Positions 15,651 through 23,495 of a stretch of DNA of 45,798 nt are shown one piece after another. The stretch covers positions 1-45,798 of the forward strand of contig NZ_CADAJR010000019.1 in assembly GCF_902788255.1 (NCBI RefSeq), written 5' to 3'. The DNA comes from an uncultured Methanobrevibacter sp. Its GTDB lineage: Archaea > Methanobacteriota > Methanobacteria > Methanobacteriales > Methanobacteriaceae. The position numbers and the translations under genes are program-made. Positions within the stretch are counted from its first letter, which is position 1. Every line of letters begins with the position of its first letter. The notes beneath the pieces were generated by a model. That model saw nothing but the letters and a program-made list of their open reading frames with translations. It was not told where the DNA came from and ran no database searches.

Positions 15651-15681
15651 TGAAATAAAATTATAATTTAGGTGAAAAAAT

Positions 15682-16089
15682 ATGTCAAATATCGAAAAAG
15701 TATACGAAATTTTAGAAAAAGCAGAAACTTTCTACCTTGCAACCGTTGATGGCGACAAACCAAAAGTAAGACCATTGGGCGGTCGTGTATTTCATGACGA
15801 TAAAATCTGGTTTACCATAGGAACATACAAAGACGTCTACAAACAACTTGAAGTCAACCCTAATGCCGAAATTGCCGCATGGGACGGAGAACACTTCCTA
15901 AGATACTACGGAGAAGCAGTTCTTGAAAAAAATGAAGAAGTAATTGCAAAAGCATTTGAAGCAATGCCTGAAATCAAGGCAGTTTATGAAGAAAACAACC
16001 TTGAAATGGGTGTATTCTACCTCGACAATGCAACTGCCGAAATAAGAAACATGATGGCTATTGAAGAGTCATTTGAATTTAAGTATTAA
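15682..16089 (+). CDS. Pyridoxamine 5'-phosphate oxidase family FMN-binding protein
   Basis: A 135-residue split-barrel protein. The opening E-T-F-Y-L-A-T-V-D-G-D-K-P-K-V-R-P-L-G and W-F-T-I-G-T-Y-K-D-V-Y-K-Q-L are typical of small flavin-binding proteins of the PNPOx-like superfamily. Such proteins bind FMN or F420 and often act as flavin reductases or redox carriers; the precise reaction is unknown. GGTGA precedes the ATG by seven bases. The stop codon lies in a hairpin shared with the converging CMD gene. Confidence 0.83.
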   Translation: MSNIEKVYEILEKAETFYLATVDGDKPKVRPLGGRVFHDDKIWFTIGTYKDVYKQLEVNPNAEIAAWDGEHFLRYYGEAVLEKNEEVIAKAFEAMPEIKAVYEENNLEMGVFYLDNATAEIRNMMAIEESFEFKY

Positions 16090-16106
16090 GGGTTTAACCC
16101 CTTAAT
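16085..16106. terminator. Bidirectional hairpin spanning two convergent stop codons
   Basis: ATTAAGGG (16085-16092) and CCCTTAAT (16099-16106) form a perfect eight-pair stem with a six-base loop. It includes the stop codon of the FMN protein (16087-16089) in one arm and that of the converging CMD gene (16102-16104) in the other. It could end transcription or protect 3' ends in both directions. Confidence 0.6.
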
Positions 16107-16821
16107 CACAAATTTCATTAATGATGCCAAGCGCATTTAATAATCTTGGAAAACCAATATACGGCAATATAATAGTTATTGCAGACACCAGTTTTTGCTT
16201 ATCATTGCCAACGCTCAAATTGCCCTGAGTGTGACCCCTTAACTGATTTTCACAACCACCCAAAGTTGCAATAAATGTGAATGTTATCAATTCCCTTTGC
16301 TGGTCATTTAACCCGTCACGGGTGTAGAAGTCACCAAAACAATAACCTTCAAGGAAACTGTCAAAATGTTTTTGACCTTCAGGTCTTGTCTGCTTCATTG
16401 CTGTAATTAACTCTTCACCGAAATATCTGTTTTGTATTTCAAGACCCTTTTCATACCTGTCTTCGGAATTGGTATTGGATCTTGGAGACAAAGGCAAATC
16501 AATTCCTTTTTTATCGAATACTTTTATTACAACCCCAAAGAAATTGTGTGCACGGCCAAATCCCACATATGGAACAGATTGGTAAAGCAGTTCTTTAACT
16601 TCTTCAGGAGTTATATATTTATTTATAGCAGCCAATAAAATCTTTTTAAATGCCTTTGGAGATTGACATGCAATCAATGATGCCAAACTCACCAATACTG
16701 AATCCTTTTCATCCAAACTGGAATTCTGGTAAACTTCATCATAAGCAAAGTTTTTAAATATCTCATGAAATTCCGGGTCATTTTTTTCAATTCTTTCAAA
16801 ATTTTCAAATAAATCTTTCAT
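16102..16821 (-). CDS. Carboxymuconolactone decarboxylase family protein
   Basis: A 239-residue protein with two CMD-type all-helical units (about 35-100 and 130-225). The second unit has the recognisable segment E-L-I-T-F-T-F-I-A-T-L-G-G-C-E-N-Q-L-R-G-H. CMD/AhpD proteins serve as decarboxylases or as peroxidase partners with a C-x2-C pair; here only one cysteine remains at that site, so an AhpD-type disulfide role is less likely. Start chosen at the ATG five bases after GGTG. It follows the SDR gene on the same strand after 26 bases, so both may be co-transcribed. Confidence 0.82.
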   Translation of the reverse strand: MKDLFENFERIEKNDPEFHEIFKNFAYDEVYQNSSLDEKDSVLVSLASLIACQSPKAFKKILLAAINKYITPEEVKELLYQSVPYVGFGRAHNFFGVVIKVFDKKGIDLPLSPRSNTNSEDRYEKGLEIQNRYFGEELITAMKQTRPEGQKHFDSFLEGYCFGDFYTRDGLNDQQRELITFTFIATLGGCENQLRGHTQGNLSVGNDKQKLVSAITIILPYIGFPRLLNALGIINEICD

Positions 16822-16847
16822 TTTCACACCTACCTACTATTTTATCA

Positions 16848-17675
16848 TTATAAAGGTTTAAGTTTTCCATAGAAGTATGATGCTGTTGCACCGCCATCCG
16901 CTAAAAAGTCACTGCCTGTGATGAATGTTCCCTTATCACCCATCAATAATTCAGCCACATTTGCAACCTCATCCGCTGTTCCAGGCCTTCCGGATGGGCA
17001 GTTTGCAAACATGTTTTTGTAGAAATCACCTCTAGGACCCTTGAATTCATCAATAGCAAGAGGAGTTACGATAATTCCCGGAGAAATTGAGTTGATTCTT
17101 GCTCCCTTTTCACCCCATCTGCATGCTTCATACATTACCCTTTTAACATTGCATCTTTTTGCCAATTGATAGGCATGGAGCGTATCAACAATATTTTCCT
17201 CCTGAAGCACTTCCAAATCCAGCAATTCTTCAGTTGGAGTTGTTGCAAGCTGTTCATCAATTTCTGCACCTAACTGTTTCATCCTATGTCCAGATTGAGA
17301 AGATATTGTTACTCCAACACCTCCTTCTTTTATTACTTTTCCGATTTCTTCAAGTAAAACTGCAGTTCCATATAAGTCCACTTTTAATATTGTCTTTATT
17401 GGAGCCTGTGACGGTGATACCCCAGCAGCATTAACGAAATATGAAATTTCACCATATTTTTGGGCAGTTTTGATTAAATTTTTAATTGATTCCCTTGAGG
17501 AGATATCACATTCCTGAATTTCAACATCAAATCCCGCTTCAACCATTATTTTAGCAATATTTTCTGCATTTTGAATGTTTTTATCCCCTATGACTATTTT
17601 TTTGCCATGTCCAATTCTTCTTGCAATTGCCATACCAATTTGGCCTGCTCCTGTTAATAACACTACCTCTGACAT
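16848..17675 (-). CDS. Short-chain dehydrogenase/reductase
   Basis: A 275-residue SDR with the NAD(P)-binding T-G-A-G-Q-I-G at residues 8-14, N-A-A-G near 88, catalytic S in I-S-S-Q-S-G, and Y-Q-L-A-K for the tyrosine and lysine. The D-K-N after the second strand (G-D-K-N) suggests NAD preference. An insert between the serine and tyrosine (about 40 residues) is longer than usual. The substrate is unknown. It has a TATA-like element and a small inverted repeat upstream and probably heads a transcript that includes the CMD gene. Confidence 0.87.
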   Translation of the reverse strand: MSEVVLLTGAGQIGMAIARRIGHGKKIVIGDKNIQNAENIAKIMVEAGFDVEIQECDISSRESIKNLIKTAQKYGEISYFVNAAGVSPSQAPIKTILKVDLYGTAVLLEEIGKVIKEGGVGVTISSQSGHRMKQLGAEIDEQLATTPTEELLDLEVLQEENIVDTLHAYQLAKRCNVKRVMYEACRWGEKGARINSISPGIIVTPLAIDEFKGPRGDFYKNMFANCPSGRPGTADEVANVAELLMGDKGTFITGSDFLADGGATASYFYGKLKPL

Positions 17676-17703
17676 AATATCTCCTAAAATAGAATTAGTT
17701 TAA

Positions 17704-17734
17704 AGACATATAAAAATGTTGTTATATGCAACAA
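17704..17734 (-). promoter_or_regulatory. SDR promoter with adjacent inverted repeat
   Basis: On the minus strand TTTTTATATGTC (complement of 17705-17716) fits a TATA box about 30-40 bases before the SDR ATG. Directly upstream TTGTT (17719-17723) and AACAA (17730-17734) form an inverted repeat with six bases between. It may be an operator, but the arms are short. Confidence 0.4.
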
Positions 17735-17855
17735 TTAGGGAAATAAATCCAACCATTAATGATAATCCCAAATCTTCCATATCACTATTAAAAAAATAAT
17801 ACAATATCAAAAAAGTGAACTTGCATACAATAAACAAAAAAAATAGTAAAAAAAA

Positions 17856-17874
17856 GAGTTATTTAAAATAACTC
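17856..17874 (-). terminator. Hairpin terminator after the symporter operon
   Basis: GAGTTATTT (17856-17864) and AAATAACTC (17866-17874) are perfect nine-base arms with a single central base. On the minus strand they are followed by a T-rich run (complement of 17841-17855). A second smaller hairpin, GGAGAT...ATCTCC (17880-17897), overlaps the stop codon of the accessory gene just before it. Confidence 0.65.
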
Positions 17875-17888
17875 CTGTTGGAGATAAC

Positions 17889-18002
17889 CTAATCTCCCTT
17901 ATTCCAATTTACGATACCATAAACAATACATAGAAGTGTGGACAGGATAATTCCAACATATACTCCCCAAATCCATGGGTCTTCCATACCTAAAATCATC
18001 AT
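17889..18002 (-). CDS. Symporter small accessory protein, 37 aa
   Basis: A 37-residue single-helix membrane protein (M-M-I-L-G-M-E-D-P-W-I-W-G then a hydrophobic helix and Y-G-I-V-N-W-N-K-G-D). Tiny proteins with D-P-W near the start and a terminal N-W-N-K-G are known beside sodium/solute symporters in archaea and bacteria and are annotated as symporter small accessory proteins. The start codon overlaps the symporter stop codon by one base (TAATG), so translation is coupled. GGAAGTGA upstream can act as ribosome binding site. It presumably stabilises or modulates the transporter. The gene is easy to miss because of its size. Confidence 0.78.
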   Translation of the reverse strand: MMILGMEDPWIWGVYVGIILSTLLCIVYGIVNWNKGD

Positions 18003-19612
18003 TATGCATCACTTCCTTTTGTGTCTATGTTTTCAAATGCTTTGTCAATAACCTCATCAGCAGGAGGTTTGGTCAGTAAACTTACTACGATTGTAAATAT
18101 TGCTGATACAGGCACTGCAATCAGCATTACATCAATAAATGGCCATGGAGCGGCCGGCAGGATTGTTTCAACACCAAGGATGAATTGGCATATTCCAAGT
18201 CCCACTGCAGTCTTTTTAAATACGAATATTAACCAGAATAAACTTACGAATGTTCCGGACAATATTCCTGCAATGGCTCCAAGTCTTGTGATTCCCTTCC
18301 AGTAGAGTGCTCCTAAAAATACAGGCAGGAATGCCGCTGCACAGATTTCAAAGAACAGGCTTGTACCTAATGCAACTACACTTCCCGGAAGTGAAAATGC
18401 CATTACCAATGCCAAAATGATAGCTATCAAGATACCTACTCTTGAAATGCTTACCTGATCAAGCTTTTGTTTGGATTTTTCCCTTATTGTACCGTAGATA
18501 TCCACACCAAAGGCAGTTCCCTGTGTGTGAAGCTGTGATGAAATTGTTGACATTGCAGCCGCAATAAGGGACAATAGGAAAATATATACAAACCATTCAG
18601 GAAGTGCCATTGTAATGAATGTCGGAATAATCTTATCGATGTTTCCTCCAACAACATCCACTGCAATCTTACCCAATTTATCGAAGAAATATACATTGGA
18701 TAGGGATCCTACAATATAAGCGGTTGTCGGCATGATTGCAATGAATATACCTCCAATAAGAACTGACCTGTTAAGTTCCTTATCTGATTTAACGGTCATG
18801 AACCTTACAATCAATGAAGGTTGTGCGAGTACCCCGATACCTACACCAATCAATGTTGAGGATACAAGTGACCACCAGAAAGGTGTTCCAAATTCCGGAA
18901 ACGAAGTCCAACCTGTTCCGCCCGTTGCCATTGCATCGGCAGGATACAAGTGACCCATGTTTGTAAGTGCGGTGTTTGCTGTGTCCACTCCTCCAAGCAA
19001 CCAGTAAACAAATACAAGAAGGAACATCATTGCCACAACCATGATGGTTCCCTGTAATGCGTCTGTATACATTACACCACGGATTCCACCAAAGAGCACA
19101 TAGAATGTGATAATGATAGATAATATTAAAAGCGCAATGCTGAAATCAATCAGTAAGGATGATTCCAAAAATCTTGCAGCACCGATTAGCACTACCGCCG
19201 CATAAAGTGGCATTGCACAGAATATGATTAATCCGGATACATAGTGGATGAATTTGGAATCGAAACGTTTACCTAAAAATTCCGGAAATGTCAGGGATTC
19301 CAGTGCATGTCCCATACGACGGGTTCTTTTTCCTAAAAATACAAATGCGATAAATACACCAATTATAATATTTAAAAATGCTAGCCATAAAACACTCATT
19401 CCATATTGGCCTGCAACTCCACCGAAACCTACAATTGCCGCCGTTGAGATGAATGTTGCACCATAACTCATAGCCATAATGAATGGGTGTGTGTCTTTAC
19501 CAGCAATCATAAAGTCTTCAGAGGAATTGGTTTTCTTGTAAGCATAGTAACCTACAAAGACTAAGGCGAATATGTAAACAATAAATATTATTGCCAAAAT
19601 CATAACGTCCAT
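18002..19612 (-). CDS. Sodium:solute symporter (SSF family)
   Basis: A 536-residue membrane protein with about 13 helices. The N-terminal S-S-E-D-F-M-I-A-G-K-D and M-S-Y-G-A-T-F-I-S-T-A-A-I-V-G-F-G-G pattern is the sodium-binding region of the SSF family, which imports solutes such as amino acids, organic acids or vitamins with sodium. The substrate cannot be set from sequence alone. AGAGGT lies eight bases before ATG. It is followed directly by its 37-residue accessory protein. The T-P-A-type loop and long hydrophobic stretches are intact, with no truncation. Confidence 0.88.
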   Translation of the reverse strand: MDVMILAIIFIVYIFALVFVGYYAYKKTNSSEDFMIAGKDTHPFIMAMSYGATFISTAAIVGFGGVAGQYGMSVLWLAFLNIIIGVFIAFVFLGKRTRRMGHALESLTFPEFLGKRFDSKFIHYVSGLIIFCAMPLYAAVVLIGAARFLESSLLIDFSIALLILSIIITFYVLFGGIRGVMYTDALQGTIMVVAMMFLLVFVYWLLGGVDTANTALTNMGHLYPADAMATGGTGWTSFPEFGTPFWWSLVSSTLIGVGIGVLAQPSLIVRFMTVKSDKELNRSVLIGGIFIAIMPTTAYIVGSLSNVYFFDKLGKIAVDVVGGNIDKIIPTFITMALPEWFVYIFLLSLIAAAMSTISSQLHTQGTAFGVDIYGTIREKSKQKLDQVSISRVGILIAIILALVMAFSLPGSVVALGTSLFFEICAAAFLPVFLGALYWKGITRLGAIAGILSGTFVSLFWLIFVFKKTAVGLGICQFILGVETILPAAPWPFIDVMLIAVPVSAIFTIVVSLLTKPPADEVIDKAFENIDTKGSDA

Positions 19613-19704
19613 AATTAATTACCTCTAAAAATATTCACCATTTAATATATTGCTTGTAAAATATTTAAACATTATTATAATACCTTATGGTACATTATCG
19701 TTCA

Positions 19705-20502
19705 TCAAAGTACAAAATAATTTACACCATGAATTTGGCCGTGATCCGTGCCGTTTTCCTTGAATTTGAGCATGATTCTAATGGCGTCTTCAACATCCAA
19801 CTCAATGTTATCATCAAGCATCAACTGTGCATTCAAATCATCAGTCAGATGCTTATAGATTGCTCCCTTGTACAATTCAACATAATTTTCATCTTCCTTT
19901 TGAACATTAGCCTCATTCAGCAAATCCAGTGCCCCCTCATAGTCTTTTGAAAGCAATTTCATGAAAAACAGAGGCATGGAATCAATTAGCCTTTTATCGG
20001 AAATGTCGTATAACTTCACTATTGCCTCCTCCTGAGATTTCTTATCCCTGAGCTGAACAGCAGTTAAAAACTTTTCATCCAATGCATCCACATAATTTTC
20101 ATCAATTTCCAATGCCATATTGACATATTCAAGAGCCTTCGAATTGTCATGCAAATAATTGTACAATTTGGCCATGTACAACAAATCCACCTTGTCGGTT
20201 TTATCAACAATCCTTTCTAAATGGATAAGGGCAGATTCCATCTCATCATACTCCTTTAAAAGTATATGGCATCTGGCCTTGTCAAACCACAATGGAAATT
20301 CCCGAGGATACTTTTCAATTAACCGATTTGATAATGACAGGGCTTGCCTATATCGTTTTAAATGAATCAGACAGGAAATTTTGTACAGCAAAGAAATTTC
20401 ATAATCATCATCGTCTTGGCCAATACCTTCAAAATGCTTTAATGCACAATCATAACTTTCATTTTCAAATTCTTCAATTCCTTGTTTGAATTTAGATTTC
20501 AT
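19705..20502 (-). CDS. Tetratricopeptide-repeat protein
   Basis: A 265-residue soluble protein made of helical pairs. Repeats with the TPR pattern are visible, for example C-A-L-K-H-F-E near residue 20, R-Y-R-Q-A-L-S-L-S-N-R-L-I-E-K-Y-P near 50-65 and S-K-A-L-E-Y-V-N-M-A-L-E-I-D-E-N near 120. TPR arrays act as protein-binding scaffolds; the partner is unknown. Start chosen at the ATG after GGTGAT; GTG codons further upstream lie in the ribosome binding site. It ends 92 bases before the symporter promoter region and is probably monocistronic. Confidence 0.8.
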   Translation of the reverse strand: MKSKFKQGIEEFENESYDCALKHFEGIGQDDDDYEISLLYKISCLIHLKRYRQALSLSNRLIEKYPREFPLWFDKARCHILLKEYDEMESALIHLERIVDKTDKVDLLYMAKLYNYLHDNSKALEYVNMALEIDENYVDALDEKFLTAVQLRDKKSQEEAIVKLYDISDKRLIDSMPLFFMKLLSKDYEGALDLLNEANVQKEDENYVELYKGAIYKHLTDDLNAQLMLDDNIELDVEDAIRIMLKFKENGTDHGQIHGVNYFVL

Positions 20503-20713
20503 TAAAATCACCACGATAATCTATAAAATAATCAACATATAAATGTTATAGTTTAAATAAAGTCAATATTGATGTTTATTTATAATTTAACAAGTTTAAA
20601 TCAATTTTTACCTTAACTTGAAAAAATAAAAAAATTAAACAAATTAACAAAGTTTTATATGATTCAAAGTGAATAATTAAAATATTAATAAAATTTGAAA
20701 AAATAGGGATACT

Positions 20714-22012
20714 ATGTTTTGGAATGAAAAAGCAGAATGTATGAATAAAGAAGAAAAAGAAAAAGTACAACTAGAAAGACTACAAAAGACTGTAAAGCTC
20801 GCCTATGAAAATGTCGAGTTTTATAAAAAAAGATTCGATGAAATCGGATTAAAACCAGAAGATATTAAAACATTAAAAGACATTGAAAAAATTCCATTTA
20901 CAACAAAAAGTGACCTAAGAGAAGCTTATCCATTAGGACTTTTAGCAGTCCCTCGTGAAGAGATTGTGGAAGTACACGCATCATCCGGAACCACAGGAAA
21001 ACCAACCGTAACCGCATATACCCAAAATGACTTGGACATTTGGGGAGAATGTATTGCACGTGGACTCAAAATGGCCGGTGCTAAAGAAGAATACATTATC
21101 CAAAACGCATACGGATACGGATTATTCACCGGAGGATTCGGTATACACCACGGTGGGAATAAAATGGGAGCAATCACAATTCCAATTTCTGCGGGAAACA
21201 CCCGAAGACAATTAGATACAATGATAGACTTCCAAAGTGATATCCTAACATGTACCCCTTCATATGCAATGTATCTTGGTGAATCAAGAGAAAAGGCAGG
21301 AATCGCATTAGAAGACATTAATCTGAAAGCAGGAATCCACGGAGCTGAAATGTGGACAAACGAAATGAGAAAAAGAATTGAAACTTCTCTTGGAATTAAA
21401 ACCCACAACATCTACGGTTTAACCGAAGTAATGGGTCCTGGTGTAGCACAGGAATGTGACTGTCAGAACGGAATGCACATTCAGGATGACCACTTCTACC
21501 CTGAAATAATCGATCCAAAAACCGGTGAAACCTTGGATTACGGTGAAAATGGAGAACTTGTCCTAACTTCACTTACCAAAACTGGAATGCCTATTTTAAG
21601 ATTTAGAACAAAAGACTTGACATCACTCATCGGTGAGAAATGTGAATGTGGAAGAACCACTGTCAGAATGACCAGAATTACCGGTAGAAGTGATGACATG
21701 CTTAAAATCAAAGGAGTTATGGTTTTCCCATCCCAAATTGAAAAAGCATTACTTAAAGTTTCAGGCGCAAGCCCTAACTACATGATCCACGTAACCAGAC
21801 CGGACATTCTTGATGAAGTAGAAGTGAAAGTAGAAGCTTCAAAAGAGTTATTCTCAGATGAAATGAAAAAAATGGAACAAGTTGAAAAACAAATTCAGGC
21901 ATCCATCAGATCAGAAACTGGAATCAGGGTTGACGTTACTATTGTTGAACCGGAATCCCTTCCAAGAAGCGAAGGTAAAGCAGTACGTGTAATTGACGAA
22001 AGAAATCTTTAA
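20714..22012 (+). CDS. paaK: Arylacetate (phenylacetate)-CoA ligase
   Basis: A 432-residue adenylate-forming enzyme of the PaaK type. The P-loop S-S-G-T-T-G-K-P-T is at 90-98, followed by [11 protein letters not shown] and N-I-Y-G-L-T-E-V, and near the end [12 protein letters not shown] and the C-terminal lysine region R-S-E-G-K-A-V-R. It activates phenylacetate or indoleacetate with ATP and CoA. With iorAB nearby it can supply aryl-acetyl-CoA for reductive carboxylation to aromatic amino acids, or run in the energy-yielding direction. It is followed after 12 bases by the ACT-domain gene. Confidence 0.9.
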   Translation: MFWNEKAECMNKEEKEKVQLERLQKTVKLAYENVEFYKKRFDEIGLKPEDIKTLKDIEKIPFTTKSDLREAYPLGLLAVPREEIVEVHASSGTTGKPTVTAYTQNDLDIWGECIARGLKMAGAKEEYIIQNAYGYGLFTGGFGIHHGGNKMGAITIPISAGNTRRQLDTMIDFQSDILTCTPSYAMYLGESREKAGIALEDINLKAGIHGAEMWTNEMRKRIETSLGIKTHNIYGLTEVMGPGVAQECDCQNGMHIQDDHFYPEIIDPKTGETLDYGENGELVLTSLTKTGMPILRFRTKDLTSLIGEKCECGRTTVRMTRITGRSDDMLKIKGVMVFPSQIEKALLKVSGASPNYMIHVTRPDILDEVEVKVEASKELFSDEMKKMEQVEKQIQASIRSETGIRVDVTIVEPESLPRSEGKAVRVIDERNL

Positions 22013-22024
22013 AAAGGTGATAAG

Positions 22025-22456
22025 ATGGCAGTTAAACAAATCTCAATTTTCGTAGAAAACAAAGAAGGAAGAATTAAAAAAGCAATCGACACATTAGCAA
22101 AAGCTAATATCAACATCCGTGCATTATCCATTGCAGACACAACCAAATATGGTATTTTAAGATTGATTGTTTCAGATAACAAAACAGCAATTGAAGCACT
22201 TGAAAAAGACGGTTTTATTGTTAAAGAAAATGAAGTTATCGTTTTAGCAATACCTGACGAACCAAACGGATTAAATTCAACCTTGGCTGTTTTTGATGAA
22301 AAAAATATTAACCTTGAATATTTATATGCATTTGTCGGAAGCAACAGCAATGAAGCTATTGTTGCAATGAGATTAGAAAACATGGAAATGGCAATCGATG
22401 CACTTAAAGGCAGCAACGTTAAAATTTTAGACGAAGCAGACATTAAAAATATATAG
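22025..22456 (+). CDS. Tandem ACT-domain protein
   Basis: A 143-residue protein with two ACT modules (about 4-70 and 72-140). The first starts K-Q-I-S-I-F-V-E-N-K-E-G-R-I and the second E-V-I-V-L-A-I-P-D-E-P-N-G-L. ACT pairs bind amino acids and are known next to aryl-acid CoA ligase and indolepyruvate oxidoreductase genes, where they probably sense an aromatic amino acid. It follows paaK by 12 bases with AAAGGTGA as ribosome binding site and is followed by a hairpin terminator. Confidence 0.85.
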   Translation: MAVKQISIFVENKEGRIKKAIDTLAKANINIRALSIADTTKYGILRLIVSDNKTAIEALEKDGFIVKENEVIVLAIPDEPNGLNSTLAVFDEKNINLEYLYAFVGSNSNEAIVAMRLENMEMAIDALKGSNVKILDEADIKNI

Positions 22457-22472
22457 AAAAGATTTACTCTTT
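22454..22472 (+). terminator. Hairpin terminator after the ACT gene
   Basis: GAAAAGA (22454-22460) and TCTTTTC (22466-22472) form a perfect seven-pair stem with a five-base loop, extendable by one A-T pair. A run of T residues (22478-22486) follows. The arm begins two bases before the end of the ACT stop codon, giving a compact terminator. Confidence 0.7.
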
Positions 22473-22574
22473 TCTCCTATTTTTTTTAAACACCACTAAA
22501 ATTAGAAAAACTATCTATAAAAAAAATCCACACTAATTTTGTAAAAATATTAAAAAAAGATAAGAAAAAGATAT

Positions 22575-22853
22575 CTAAAATTCTTTTAAAAGATTAGATA
22601 TATCTTCTCTTGAATAACCCAAACGTACAAAAAGACTTTTTAAAGGTTCATTATCAGGAATAGTGCCTAATTCTCTCCAATTTTTAAAGTCATTGCTCAA
22701 TATACCATTAATTAAAAGTTGAATGGTAATTAAATCATCACTTTTAATAGCAATGAAAGCGTCTTCATCTTTAAAAACATTTTCAGGATCAATTAATGAT
22801 ATCCTTCCGTTTCTGTCTTTTTTTACAATAGCATTGTCAATTTTATAAGCCAT
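22575..22853 (-). CDS. Hypothetical protein, 92 aa
   Basis: A 92-residue, mildly acidic soluble protein that I do not recognise. It has no cysteine, no signal peptide and no membrane helix. The N-terminal part looks beta-rich (I-D-N-A-I-V-K-K-D-R-N-G-R-I-S-L-I-D-P) and the C-terminus ends in helical R-E-D-I-S-N-L-L-K-E-F. It lies alone between the ACT gene and iorB and is followed by T-rich sequence on its strand. No ribosome binding site of the usual strength is seen apart from a purine-rich patch. Function unknown. Confidence 0.55.
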   Translation of the reverse strand: MAYKIDNAIVKKDRNGRISLIDPENVFKDEDAFIAIKSDDLITIQLLINGILSNDFKNWRELGTIPDNEPLKSLFVRLGYSREDISNLLKEF

Positions 22854-22906
22854 AATACCACAACTGTTAATCTAATTAAATATATTATATAAATACTATT
22901 TAAAAT

Positions 22907-23491
22907 TTAACCTTTGATAGATTTGTACCCACTTTCAATAGCCTTTAAATTCATGTCATGGAATTTAGGTTTTAAGTTATTTTTCATTGCATCAATGACA
23001 GATTCCTTTGTTAGTGGAAACTTGTCATCAGCAGTAACCGCACCTAAAAGAACCATATTCAATGATAAAACGCTTCCCGCATCAATAGCCAATTGGGTTC
23101 CGTCTATAGGCAGCACATGCTTAAAGTTTTCCTTTAATGTTCTGGTTATGCTGTCAACACTAGGATAAGCCTTGTCTGTTGAAGATGGGATTATCGGATG
23201 AGTATTGTAAACGATCTTGGTTTCAGAGTTGACCTTGTCAAGTCCCCTTATAGTTTCAATAGGCTCAAAGGAAAGCAACATGTCTGCACCCTGTTTTGGT
23301 ATGATTGATGAATTGTATCCTCCAATTTTCAATTCAGTTGATACGGATCCTCCTCTTTGAGACATACCGTGAATTTCACTCATAACTACATCCAAACCCT
23401 GGTTCATTGCAGCTTCACCAATGATTGTGGAGGTTTTAATAATTCCTTGACCTCCTACACCGCAAATATAAATACTATAATGATTATCCAT
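22907..23491 (-). CDS. iorB: Indolepyruvate:ferredoxin oxidoreductase subunit beta
   Basis: A 194-residue protein of the gamma-domain family of 2-oxoacid:ferredoxin oxidoreductases. The signature G-V-G-G-Q-G-I-I-K-T and S-E-I-H-G-M-S-Q-R-G-G-S-V are clear. Together with IorA it converts indolepyruvate, phenylpyruvate and similar aryl-pyruvates with CoA to aryl-acetyl-CoA, reducing ferredoxin; in methanogens the reverse direction allows assimilation of aryl acids. It starts four bases after iorA with GGTGAT as ribosome binding site inside the end of iorA. Confidence 0.92.
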   Translation of the reverse strand: MDNHYSIYICGVGGQGIIKTSTIIGEAAMNQGLDVVMSEIHGMSQRGGSVSTELKIGGYNSSIIPKQGADMLLSFEPIETIRGLDKVNSETKIVYNTHPIIPSSTDKAYPSVDSITRTLKENFKHVLPIDGTQLAIDAGSVLSLNMVLLGAVTADDKFPLTKESVIDAMKNNLKPKFHDMNLKAIESGYKSIKG

Positions 23492-23495
23492 ATTA

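Larger units (their letters stand above)
15366..15681. other. Divergent intergenic region between modA and the FMN protein
   Basis: This stretch of just over 300 bases contains no gene. It holds the modA promoter and palindrome at its left end (listed separately), an A/T-rich middle, and at the right end interlocked inverted repeats and a TATA-like box for the plus-strand gene at 15682. Its content is therefore regulatory. Confidence 0.6.

Noticed and set aside
20576-20770. Minus-strand frame rich in phenylalanine before paaK
   Set aside because: It is a translation of poly-A/T sequence and overlaps the paaK start on the opposite strand.
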